Positions 40,301 through 51,129 of a stretch of 64,000 nucleotides of DNA are shown here, piece by piece. A program made the translations under genes and the position numbers. Where the stretch lies: positions 62,001 to 126,000 of the forward strand of contig OZ237752.1 of the NCBI GenBank assembly GCA_965178125.1, written 5' to 3'. Numbering within the stretch: the stretch's first letter is position 1; every line of letters begins with the position of its first letter. The notes beneath the pieces were generated by a model. The model saw nothing but the letters and a program-made list of their open reading frames with translations, made no database searches and was not told where the DNA came from. Source of the stretch: Bilabrum cf. latius. Taxonomy: Eukaryota > Bigyra: Bicosoecida > Bigyra > Bicosoecida.

Positions 40301-43300
40301 CAGGCGCCTGCAGTCGGACAGCAGTGGCGTGCAGCTGGAGGTCGTGGACGACGACGGGTGCGCGGGCCTGTCGGCGCCGTATTGCGGGGAGGACGAGGGC
40401 AGGGGCTTTTGTCAGGCGGGGGCCTGTCGGTGCGAGCCGGGGTGGTCAGGCGAGGAGTGCGCCGAGACGGTGGAGGTCAGCGCAGATGGTGCGGACGAGG
40501 CGGAGGGCCTGGTGCGGGGAGACGGCACTCTGGACCTCGACCTGGATGCGAGCGATGATGATGGCGGCGCGGCGGACGGCGCCGGTGCCACGCCGCTGCC
40601 CGTGGCCTCTGCCTCGAGTCTCCGGGCGGAGCTGCTCGATGTGCAGGGCGCCATGGAGCGGGCGGCGGCCAGCGGTGGCCTCGCTGTGGGATACGATGTG
40701 CTGGATGCCGCGGTGGCAGGGCCCGCTGCTCTCGATGGGGACGGTGTGAACAGGAACGGAGATGGGGACGCACCGTCTTCGCCCCGGGCCGAGGTGCATT
40801 CGATCGTGCTGCAGTGGTCCCCGGACGCATCGCTGGGATTCCCCGCGGGTGCAATGCGCTATGCGGTGGCTGGTGAGGTAACGGGTCCCGTGATTGTCGG
40901 GCCGTCCACGCTTGATGATGCGGTCATCCTAGAGGACGCCAGGCCAGACAGTGACGATGTTAACGACGATGATGCTCCGTCAAGCGGTGATTCCGTCACA
41001 GACCCTGCACCTGTGCTGCTGGACGACCTCCGTGCCTCGGTTCGGAGTGCCTCGGCTTCGTTGCTCGCTGGCCTGCGCGGCAACGAGTCCCATGTCCAGG
41101 TGCCCGAGGTGTGGGCGGCCACTGCCCGCCGCATGCAGCTCGCGATCGAAGCCGCGCCCCAGCTGCAGGCGCAGCCAGTCCGGATGTCTTCGAGTGCCCA
41201 ACAGATGCCCTCTGGCGATTGGGTGCTGAGGCTAGAGCTGCGATTCGAGTGCGACTCCTGGTGCGCGTCCCAGGGCGGCGCGTCGTCCTGCGGCATGGGA
41301 GGAGTGGCGGTGGTGCTCGACACGGAGGAGTTGCCCGGGGTGGTGGCTGGGTCCAGCCACACTGCTGACTCCCTGCTAGCCATGGAGGCACCTCTCGTGC
41401 CTTACGCTGACTCGTGGCCGCCTGCCGGCTTCCTGGCTGCCCCTCGCTCCACCTGGGTCGCCGCCGCGGTGGGGTAGCAAGTCCCTGCCGCTGGCAGTGC
41501 GGCGGCGTCATGCGTGGACGACGAAGTTGCCCTGAGCGTGGCGGTGCCCAGGCCCCCTGCTTCTTAGGTCGCATCTCCTGACGTCCAGTGGCAGATCGGA
41601 GTCGCCGCGCTCCCGACGCGGGCTGCCGTCCTCGGGCCGCAGCTGCTGGCAGAGGGCCTCGGCGACCCAAATTCCGTGGTGGCTGCGGCTACCAGCGGTA
41701 CAGTCTCTGGCAGCGCGCTCAGCCCAGAGGCCCAAGACGACCTGTCGGCTTGGCTGCAGCACGATGCGTGGACGAGGGCAATCGAGGCCGGCGCATCCTC
41801 TGCCAACGCATCCAGCAGCAACAACGACCCGGCTGCTATCGCGCTTGGATGTCTCTCTGCACAGTCACACTCCAACAGCTCTGTCACAGCGTCGGCGGCC
41901 GACACGCGGATGGTGCCGGGCCCGCTGGACACCGCTGCCTTCCTTGCAGAGCTCCTGATCCCGCGCAATGTGAGCCTGTCCGCGGGATCTACGCAGGAAT
42001 TCAGCGGCGAGTCCCTGGTCCGATTCGCACCAACGGTCCTGACCCTGGATTCGACAGGCAACGATGTAGCAGCCGCACTGGCACCTCTGCTGCAGGACGC
42101 TGCCTCCGGTGGGCCTGGATCGACGCCTCTGGTGGGACGCTTCCCGCCCGCCGTGGATCCCTCTACCCCCGAGGAGGCATTGGATGCGTGGATCGATGTC
42201 GACGTGCCGCGCAGAGCCCCATTGTAGGGTGGTGAATGCCCTGCCACAATGGGCGGGACGATCACTCCTGCCGGTTTCTTCCATCGAGCTTTGGCTCTAT
42301 CTGGCGCCCTCAATGAGACTGGTGGCGCGAAGGCTGCGCTGCGCGTGCGGACCTGGACGATGCGTCTGCCGGCCGGGGTCAGGGCGCTGCAGGACAGCTG
42401 GGTGATCGTGGCGCGAGCCGTGCCAACTTCCTCTGAGTTTCATGCCGTGTTTGACCACCTCCAGGCGGGATCATCGCCGGTGAGGGCCCTGCAACAGAGT
42501 GCACAAGAGGAGGCCCGCGCGAACCGCACCCGGCAGGAGCCAGGAGACGCCCCGGATACTGCTCCGATCGTGGTCGTTGCCCCAGATGCCTCCCCATCCA
42601 GCTCCCCGCTGCCGTCTGCGGCGCCATGGAAGGACTCCATCGGTGGGCCCACGATGTGGCAGGGGCCTTGGCAGGTGCGCTTCACGGCCATGCTCGTCGT
42701 GCACCGGGATGGGCCGCTGGGAGCAGGCAGCCTCAGCGCCTCAACGCTGACGGCGGTCCGACTGCAGACTGCCGTGGGCGCCCTGCTCGGCCTTCCGCCG
42801 CGGCGGGTATCCCTTGAACTATCACCGGGCCTGCCAGCCGCGGTGCCTCGCGGGCAGGTGAATGCCAGCGCTCTGGACTCGACTCTCGTGGACGTCACGC
42901 TGCGCGCTGTCGTGACCATGGTACCTGCGGAGCTGCTGGCAGGGCAGCGGACCGGTGCTGCCCTGCTGCCAGGCGGCGGTCTGCCGCAGCAGCAACAGAC
43001 ACAGCCGAGCGGCGGGCTAAAGGAGGGCGAAGAACTGCTGCTTGCGGCAGTCCGGAGGATGGTAGAGGCCACGTTCCGGCCCTACGCCGCTAGGAATGGA
43101 TCCAGCGGCGGGGCCACATCCAATGCCTCCCTCATCGCCTCCAGCGCGTTGGATCGCCTGGCACTTGAAGAGCGAGCCCTCAGGGTCGGCTCGGACGACC
43201 CTACTATGCAGGACCTGCACCTCGCTGCGCTGGAGGCGGAGGCAGCCGCGGAGGAGGAAAGCTCGGGATCGACGCAGGCTCGCAGGGGGCGACGGCTCGG

Positions 43301-44129
43301 TTCTGATGAATCTGGGATCCGGAACGCGCGAATCTTGGAGCGGTTATCGCTTGCGCGAGAGGCTGGTAGTGTTGTACTGCAGCGGTCCGGTGCAGCTGGC
43401 GGTTCTGATGCTCGTAGAAGAGCGCAGGCTGCAAGCACGGTGATCGTGGCGGGCGATTCCCCCCTGGCCCTCGCTGCTCGCTCCATGGGGGCCCCAGTGC
43501 TGGGCACCACTGCCTTCCTGAGTGAGGATGGTGTGCCCGTGGGAGGGCTGGAGGTGTAGTGCCCGTTCGAGGCGCAGGGAGAGCAGTGGGACAGCGCGGC
43601 CTGGAGGTGCGTTGGGGCCCCGTCGACGTCACCGTCTCCCTCCCCTTCCAGGGTGCCCGAGCAGAGCCTGGACGCCTGCGAGCCTGGGACTGACGGGTGC
43701 TTCGTGGGTCGGGGCTCTGACGGTGGCGGCATGTTAGGTGCCGGCGCGTGGGCCGGAATTGGGGTCGGAGTCGCTCTAGTGTGTGCCGCGCTTGTGATTG
43801 CTGCGCTGTACATGAGTGGACGGTGCGGGAGGGCAAAGCCCGTTGGGCAGGCGTCCGCTGGTTTCACTGGGAAAGCGGCGGCAGGTACCGGTCCTGTTCT
43901 CATGGCCTCAAAATCGTCAGGCAAGGTCCCGATGGCGTCGCGTATGCCTGATCAGCTCGGTACTTCTAAGGCTGAGCTTCAGACCCAGCGGTCCTCCCGA
44001 CTGTCCAACCCGTTGTACGAGGCAGCAAGGCGAGATGCCAAAGGCCGCTCACCGTCGTTCTCGCGGCATTCGTTCGGGACGAAATCCCCTCGGAAGGGCC
44101 CCGGTAAGGCAGGGTCAGACCTCGGGTGA
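19383..44129 (+). CDS. Fibrocystin-L (PKHD1L1)-like giant type I membrane protein, ~8,200 aa
   Basis: Exon 1 (19383-19494) encodes a signal peptide and the start of an IPT domain. After a 138-nt GT-AG intron, exon 2 (19633-44129) is one uninterrupted frame of 24,497 nt ending in TGA; total about 8,202 residues. Nineteen TAGs lie in frame (19695, 21441, 23376, 23973, 25101, 28629, 29079, 29712, 30051, 30456, 30987, 31848, 34206, 34704, 38484, 41475, 41565, 42225, 43557). Domains in order: IPT/TIG repeats, PA14-like (~1055-1190), more IPT, G8 domain 1 (~3870-3965) with parallel beta-helix repeats, LamG/pentraxin-like (~5145-5350), G8 domain 2 (~5545-5655) with a second beta-helix block, a D-x-D-G-S-L-T-G segment as in fibrocystins, an EGF-like knot (~6940-6980), one TM helix (~8075-8100) and a short basic tail. 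Human PKHD1L1 is about 4,240 residues, so this is about twice the usual size. Surface adhesion or sensing is inferred. Confidence 0.9.
38068..38109 (+). repeat. GAT/GAC tract encoding poly-Asp
   Basis: A short GAT/GAC repeat within the fibrocystin-like gene encodes an acidic run of Asp residues. It lies in a low-complexity stretch between the second beta-helix block and the later conserved part, followed by a Ser run near 38220-38250. It is probably a flexible linker. Confidence 0.8.
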
Positions 44130-44402
44130 CAATCCCGGATCCCATTCCTGATCTTGGAATTCTGAAACCATACATCCGGGATTGAGCAGTGAAAGATAGA
44201 TACTGATAAATGAATAAAACATAATCCGATCGAAGGCAAACACGCACCTACAATCCACCCATGGCCGGATTAAGTGTCGCTACTCGGGCCCCTCCCCCGG
44301 TACCATTCCGAACAAGGCCTACGCAAGGCTGAGAAGCTCGGATCCGGCAGCAAAGAAACGTTCCCATCGATGCGGGACTTCATGACCGGGAGCACAAACG
44401 GA
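44130..44402. other. Convergent intergenic region with AATAAA
   Basis: This lies between the TGAs of two convergent genes. AATAAA occurs on the plus strand at 44213-44218, about 84 nt past the fibrocystin-like stop, a plausible polyadenylation signal for it. No equivalent is obvious for the minus-strand gene. Confidence 0.5.
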
Positions 44403-47400
44403 TCATTTTCCACCGGTGCGTGCAATGTTTCGATCTTGGTTATTGCCGCAGCAGACCGCACTTGCCAGGCGGCTGGCGGTTGTCACCGCCGCTGAAACCT
44501 TGCCGGTACAGTAGTCGCACATCCCCCCCCGGCGGTACGCAGCGATGCAGGCCCTCGCTTCGGACTCTTCGTCAGCCAGCATGACCCATGCCTATAGGCC
44601 CATCTCGACGGCCTTGATCGACAGACTGAAGACGAAATACAACAGTGCTTGGCCCTCAAACGAAGGCCCATCGCTGGTGCTGCCAGCTTGGGCAGTCCCA
44701 GTCAGCAGCATTATGTCCAGCACCAGCATGGGCAGGTTTAGGATGAAGAAGGCGCCCCACTTGGTCCTCGTCAGCAACTACTTGTGGCTAGGTCGGTACT
44801 TGGCACTAAACTGCAAGGGAAACTGGAGCAGCATCAGCAGCAGTCCGAGGCAAGACAGCACGCCGTAAAGCACGCCCACTACGGTAGTCGGGTCCAGCAG
44901 AGCCATGGTCGAGAAATCAGACACGGCGTCGTACTCGCGAAGAAAGGCAGCGAGCCACGCTACCACCGGCACCACCCGGCCGCACATGGCGGCACAGCTG
45001 CCGCAGCAACCCTCCGGCGTGTCGTCATCTCCGTTGTCCTCGCCGTCGTCCGAATCACCTACTGATACTTCAGCCACTGCGCTGCCCTGCCTCGCAGGTG
45101 CCATGGTCCCTAGCAACCCGCCTGCTCCATTTTCAGAGGTGTCGTCCGCGCACGTCAAGCCGTCATAAGCGGTCGAGTTCTTGCCCTTAGCCGGCGGTGT
45201 GGGTGGCACGTCAGCAGGTCTGTCGGTTTCCAGGGGCGTCGGCCTGCTGCGTCTAGCGCTTGGGGACGGACTCGCCCCAGCTTGCCGCGAGTTTGACGCA
45301 ACAGATCCCCATGCAACCGTTGGGTTGTTGCCATATGGTCCCGCCAGCTCGGACGCTTGCCCGCTTCCAGGCTCAGGAGGATGCAAGACTCTGTCGGCAT
45401 TTCGCGTGTTCGTCGAGCTGTCCCAGCTTGGGCCCGCAGGCAATGCCTCTGCGTTTAAACTCCTCGATCTTTCCCCCGGAGAGTCTTCGGCAGCCCTCCC
45501 ATCACCCCTCCCATCCCGAGTCTGTTCAAGAGTCCGAGCATCACCGTGGTCGCTCGTCGCAGTGAGGTCACGTGGACCGCTGCTGGCGTGGGTCGGACTA
45601 GTGCTTGTGTTGCGCGATGACTGGAACGGAACTGCTGGTTTGGGCCTCGGCTACGAATCCCAGTGGCTTCGGAGAGCCCCCGGAAGGTCGGCCTTTGCTT
45701 TAGAACTCGCGAAAGGGACTACAGCAGACGCGGACTGCGTATGCTTGGAACCCCCACCACCGCCGTGGGAGGGCCGAGAGGTCGCGGCTCGTGCAGCCCC
45801 ACCCGCCGCCATTCGGCCCCTCGTCCACTTGCTCTTGATCGGGACATCAGATGGGGCCACCTGAGCAGCGGTGACTGCTGACTACCGACTGACTGCGCGC
45901 CCCTGGTGCGCCCCTTGGCCAGCTGCATCGCTTCCGGCGGAGCTCCCAGCCGCTGCTTTCTGAGCCGGCTCCTTGGTACCGGCAGAAGACCCGACTTTGC
46001 TGCTGTTCGTAAACTAGCTGCTAGCGCTGGCATCTCGCTCCTTAGAAGCTGCCACAACGGCAGCGAGAACAGCCGCACGCCGCACCACGCACCCCTCCGA
46101 AGCCCTCCTCTTTCGCTTGGTCGCCGACATGAGCCGCCTCTCTAGTCGAGCCAGCTGAGCCATGCGACCCGTCAGATTGCCCACGTCCATCACAGAACCG
46201 CCGTACGAAGACCGTCTTTGCATCTGGCGGCGGGCACCTGCCATAATTACCGCTGACTGCACCCGTGACAAGCGCTGGCTGCCTGCCACACTGCCTCGAT
46301 CACTTCCTAAACCCCCCACGCTGGCGTTGCTGTGCCCGTGCAGCGATTGCGCCGATCCATTTTTCTTATGCCGTGGCACTCTTGATCGAGACGGAGATAC
46401 GATTTCGGCGCTGGACTTTCGCAAGAACCTCAGCGCACTGCGTGGGGATGGTGGCCCCGAGGAGGTGCCGCCTGCCGAGCTGGCCGAATTGGCCGCCAGG
46501 AGATTCTGCATCTGTAGCGGGGCAGCTGGGGAAATCTGATGCTCCGAGTCTGCAACGCGCTAGCCATAGTCCGTGCCGTCACCAGAGCCTGTTTGGCTGC
46601 CAGTGAGCGGATCAGAGCCTTGTTGATGGCTGCGACTAGTCCGAGACTTGAGTCGAACTGGACTCTCCAGCGTGGGTTGGGCTCCCCTGGCACCCTGCGT
46701 CGACGCTGAGGATGCAGCCATGCCAGAAGCCGACTGGCTCGCACCCAGCACGATCTATGCCCCAAGCATTCCCGCACTGCTGCCATAGAACGAGGCCATG
46801 GAGGACGCAGCCGCCGCCACGTCCACGGCCTGCAGCATGAAGCTGCCCCTCAGCTGCTGGTGGATCCAAGCCTCGTGCACGGCGCGGTTGACCGAGTGCT
46901 GCTGGGACAGGGGCCTGGCCCGCTGCAGCAGCGCCAGACCTAGGCCGCACTGGCAGCCCAGGCAAGCTGGCTTGGTCGGCTTGGTCGAAACGATGCTCGG
47001 AGGGGTGGAGCCGGCCGAGTTGGGAGCACTTTTGCCGGCTGCTGCTTCATGCAGAGCAGGGGTGCTCGTCTTGACATGCATTGCACTGCTGGCTGACGCA
47101 TCGTTCACTTCCCCACTGGGGTGGTCGGTGCCTTCCCCCCCCGGGTTGATGATGGAGGAGGCTGCTCCTGCTGCCACGTCACTGCTGCTGCTGCAACCCT
47201 GCGCGCGCCCCGGCCTGCGAGCAGTGGACGGGGCGGCCCCCAGGCTCCTGCTGCTGCTACTGCTACTGCTGATTCTACTGCTGATTCTACTGCTGATTCT
47301 TCGTTTCTTCTGAGGGGCATCTTCCAGCTGCTGCCGGCGACCTGCTGCCTTCGCTCTGATGCCCCCTACATGTGCATGTGCATGTCCATGTCCATGTCCA

Positions 47401-48620
47401 TGCCTATCTTCTTCATCTACATCCTCCTCGCTGTAGTCTCCCTCCTCTACCGAGAGCACCTCCAGCTCCTCCCCAAAGTCGAGGTCCAGATCCCCCTCCT
47501 CCTCTTTCCCACCCCCCGCCTTCCTCTTTCCCCCCCGCCTGAGTCCCCGCCACAGGGGGGCCAGCACGTCTACAGCCGGCATGGCCGCCGCTCGCCTCCC
47601 GCTCTCCACGTAGAACTGCATCGCGGGCCGGAAGCCCCCTCCTGACACGAGGCTGTTGGCATCCGCCTCGATGGCTGCCAAAGCGGACTCGTCTAGACCC
47701 TCGGGCAGCGGATGACTTCCACTCGCGGGCGCAGTTGCTTCAGCCGGACTTGAGGCCTCTGGTGTGTCTGTGCTGTCCAGTGGCCGACTGGGTGTGTTGC
47801 CGGTGGGCTGTTGTGCCTCGTGGCTGTGCTTCAGTGTATGAGTTTTCTATTCAAGAGCCTCAGCGTTTGTGTGATTCTGCTCCTCAACGTTCCTCTGCTG
47901 CCCAGTGTTCGCCTCATGAAGAGACGTTCGAAAGGCAACCTCTTCTTCCACGTCCAAGGGCCGATATGATCCCACCAGAGTGAACAAAATTAACACGTAC
48001 GATATAAATATTATAGTGAACAGGGTGAAGCCAGCTGCAGGTAGGCTCAAGCCGTGCAGAACCTCAACACCGAGAGCTTGCACAGAAGCCACCACAGAAA
48101 ACCTGCATTGGCTCACAAATGACCCGTTCAAGCACACCGTATCGGAGTACGATACTACTATAGATAGTACAGTCCAAATGATACACGCTCCAACGATCCA
48201 TGGCAAGTATGGTAGCCAAGTCGGTTGGACCTCGCAAGCTTGCAAAAATCCCGAGCTAGCCAGTGGGGGCGGTGGTTGATATTCTGGCAGAAAAGTCGCG
48301 TTACTGCCTGGTTGACTTTCTGCGCTTGCACTACCCGACCTGCTGATCTACCTGTCCTCGAATGGCCAAGCTGCACAATTGGCAAGCACAGTTGCACCAA
48401 CTCCAGCGACGATCCCAAGCTTACACCCATAGTATACGAGGGCCCCTGGGCCGATCCATATAATTCTAGCCGTGAAATCCCCACCGGCTGCTTCAATAGC
48501 GGTTTCTGCTCGCAAATGAGCTATCCGAGCAATATCAAGTCGCGTCGATTCGGCACTGGCAACCCGGCTGACAAGCCGCCGGTTGCCGAGTGGTTCATCG
48601 CAAACATCCTCTGTCGCCAT
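44403..48620 (-). CDS. Unknown multi-pass membrane protein with long low-complexity centre
   Basis: One minus-strand frame runs from ATG at 48618-48620 to TGA at 44403-44405, 1,405 residues, crossed by nine TAGs (low coordinates 48348, 47847, 46755, 46560, 46014, 45882, 45651, 44778, 44592). Hydrophobic segments: three in the first ~260 residues (around 48460, 48190 and 48020) and about four near the C-terminus (around 44950, 44850, 44730 and 44630), separated by ~850 residues rich in Ser, Ala, Gly, Pro and Gln. The centre includes a His/Gly/Ala run (near 47370), repeated R-I-S-S units (near 47290) and acidic stretches. A TAA lies in frame shortly upstream of the chosen ATG, limiting extension. 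Introns or an upstream exon cannot be excluded. I recognise no family; the topology suggests a membrane scaffold, transporter or receptor. The coherent membrane segments on both sides of the TAGs support one gene. Confidence 0.7.
47249..47310 (-). repeat. Triplet-rich repeat encoding Ser run and R-I-S-S units
   Basis: On the minus strand of the unknown membrane protein gene, three R-I-S-S units are followed by a Ser run. Nearby, at about 47365-47400, alternating CATGTC and CATGTG units encode the His/Gly run. Both are in-frame microsatellite-like expansions in a disordered region. Confidence 0.7.
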
Positions 48621-49018
48621 AGGCAGGCACTATCCCCTGCGGTCAGACGATGGGGAATCTTAAGGGCTCTGCCCGTAATTGTGGACTTGAAGCCATACGT
48701 AGCCTTGGTTGTTGTTGGTCGCATTTTTGAATGCTACGAGCTTTGCCAATCACGAGAGGGATTTGATATATAATTTGCACTATTGTCAACATCAGTAAAT
48801 TTTCAGTCATTTCTGCAAGTCGTTTCTCTGTCTCGAAGTGTCTGTACGCTGGGAAGTGGCGAGCAGTCCAGAAAGCTGCTGGTCGCAATTAGAACCACTA
48901 TTGGAGAGTGGCAGCAATTTTGGCCTTAAACCGACATGTGAAAACCAGTTTGTCAAAGCCCGTTGGCATTGACACCAGCACCAAACTCTCTGAGTCGCGT
49001 ACATGATGCAATACGGAA
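48621..49018. other. Intergenic: upstream of the unknown membrane protein
   Basis: This stretch lies between the minus-strand TGA of the second glycoside hydrolase gene and the ATG of the unknown membrane protein, so it probably holds a 3' UTR and a promoter. An unrecognised 5' exon of the membrane protein is possible. No other gene is visible. Confidence 0.45.
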
Positions 49019-50761
49019 TCACTGCAGCCCAGCAGAGATGGCCATGCACACCCCCGGCATGGTCACCGCGCAGCCTCCCGACGAGCAGCTCACGCTCGCC
49101 CTGCGCGGGGACAGCGGCCCGCTCGTCCACGGCACGGGCGCATCCTTGCTCGGCAGCGGGGCCCATCCGCCCTCGTCCTCGGCCGAGTACAGCCAGGCGT
49201 CCGCCTGGGCGGGGTCGAAGGCAGGCAGCACGGCGGTCAGCGTCTCGGCGCACCGGTTGATGATCGCGAATCGGGGGGAGGTCCTTGCCCCCGGGTCCGA
49301 GGCGAAGAGAGAGGCCTGCAGGCAGGGCAGCCCCGTCTGGTCCTTGATCGCGAAGCCGATCGTGGGGTGCTCGCTGCCGGACTGCTCCAGCGGGATGAAG
49401 TACGAGGCCGGGGGCGGCGGGGATGTTGCCTAAGTCGGTGGCGATGTCGATGACTGGTGTGATGACCCGCCTGCTGCCATTTGCCCGTTCGGCTTGGTCG
49501 CAAACGAAGACCAGGGGGCCGGTCTAGCCGCCCGCGTGAGGTGGGCAAACACCTGGCCCACGCCGCTCACCTCGGGGCGGGCGTCGGGGCCCAGGGAGGC
49601 GTTGAAGCGAAGCACGCCAGAGTTGTGGTCCCAGTTCACGGCCGTGTCTTCGGCCAGCGCGTGCATGTGCATGGAGACGTACCGGCTCCACTTGACCGAA
49701 GACGAGGAAGAAGAAGCTGCAGCAGCAGAGGGCTCCCCGGTGGCACTGCGCGCTGCCTCCCTGCGGCGGGCAGGCGTGGGCGTGTCCGTGACGTGCCTGG
49801 CTGCCTCCAGTATCCTGTCCGCCTAAAAGATGCCGTGGATGGCTCCATATGGGAATAGCAGGGGACCTGATTTGCCTCCTGTTGACCCGGCGTAGTTGAA
49901 CTCGGTCTGGGCCACGAGCGTGTCCTTGCCGAAGCATGCGTCCACGCCTTGCATGGCCAGTTGCACGCTGGCACTGGACCACGCGGCCACCACCGTGTTC
50001 CACTGGGAAGGTGGAAACTGGGTGCTGACAGTGTGGTTGCCAATCGTGTAGTCGTGCAGAGTGACGCCGTCGTAGGATTCTTTAAAGGCGCTGAGTTGGC
50101 TGTTCCAGCTGCCACCGCACGAACTATTGCGGATCGGCGCCTGGTACGCGACTGCCATCACCAGGGCGGCGGGAAACAGCTTGCGGGCCCCGGCTGCAAT
50201 CGGCTTGGCGGCTTCCATGTACGTGGACGAGTTCGGAAAACGCCATGTATCGTGCTGGGAATAGAACTCATTGCCCAGCTCGAATATTTCCACATCGGAC
50301 GGCGAGCTGACCTGCTCTGCCAGCGACTGCATGTCTGCCAAAGTCTAGGTCCGATTGAACGTGAGCATGTTTACGTCGAACACAGGCGTGCTTGTCGTTA
50401 CTCGACCCAGCGCGCTGCTCTGCATGACAGCATGCGGAGTGAACGTCCCCTGTGGAAATGAAGAGACGTTCTACGCGTACTGGCAGCAACTGAAATTGCA
50501 ATTTGGAACGTAGTTTCCCTGGCTCATCGACCAGTAGTTGGCGACCGTGCCACCAGGGTAGCGAACTGACCCGACCCCAAGAGCCTCAACCCCTTCTATG
50601 AGCGCAGAGTTATTGTACGGGATTTGAATGATGGGGCCCAGGACCGTGTTATAGCTGAACAGCCGAGCATCAGCCGGAACAGCGAAGCTCTTGGGCCGTA
50701 GCACTACTTCTGCGGTACTCAGTGCGACCACTGCATGATAAACCAAGAGAATTTGAATCAT
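49019..50761 (-). CDS. Secreted glycoside hydrolase, GH79/heparanase-like (clan GH-A)
   Basis: Single exon of 580 residues. It begins with a signal peptide (M-I-Q-I-L-L-V-Y-H-A-V-V-A-L-S-T-A) and ends in TGA. Four TAGs lie in frame (low coordinates 50471, 50345, 49823, 49430). Residues 67-77 read R-Y-P-G-G-T-V-A-N-Y-W, the strand motif seen in heparanase-like and related GH-A enzymes. F-E-L-G-N-E-F (Glu165) is the likely acid/base and V-A-Q-T-E-F-N (Glu287) the likely nucleophile. The C-terminal ~200 residues look like the beta-sandwich typical of these enzymes. The TAG at 49823 lies between the two halves of the enzyme, so translation must pass it. GH39 or GH51 relatives remain possible. Substrate unknown; it may act on cell-wall or mucilage glycans. 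Confidence 0.82.
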
Positions 50762-51129
50762 ACCAATCTACACCTGCGATGTATTCTTGATGTGCCCAGG
50801 GTAGGGTCCTATTCTCCTAGTTTTAAGTTGTGAGAGGCGAAGAGAGCGAGAAGCAATACATGGTCGCGGCGTCCTGGTCACGACGTGGTACATCGTGCCC
50901 GTGTCTCGGGGCGTGGGTGGACAGGACTCGGAGCTACAAATCCGGGCCATGCTTCGGGACCAATGCCGCTGGAAAAGCCGCAGTGGGCACAGTAGTGGAC
51001 CAGGCACATGGGGATTCCAAGAAGGCGGCTTGAGTTGTACTCACACAAGACAGGACAACAAAATTCAGTACCAGATGGAACCGCGCAAGATGCTCGTTCT
51101 AAATTTGACTGAAGGAACACAGCGTCCCT
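50762..51129. other. Intergenic: glycoside hydrolase promoter / kinase 3' side
   Basis: This lies between the 3' end of the minus-strand kinase gene and the 5' end of the minus-strand hydrolase gene. No gene or clear motif is seen. Confidence 0.45.
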
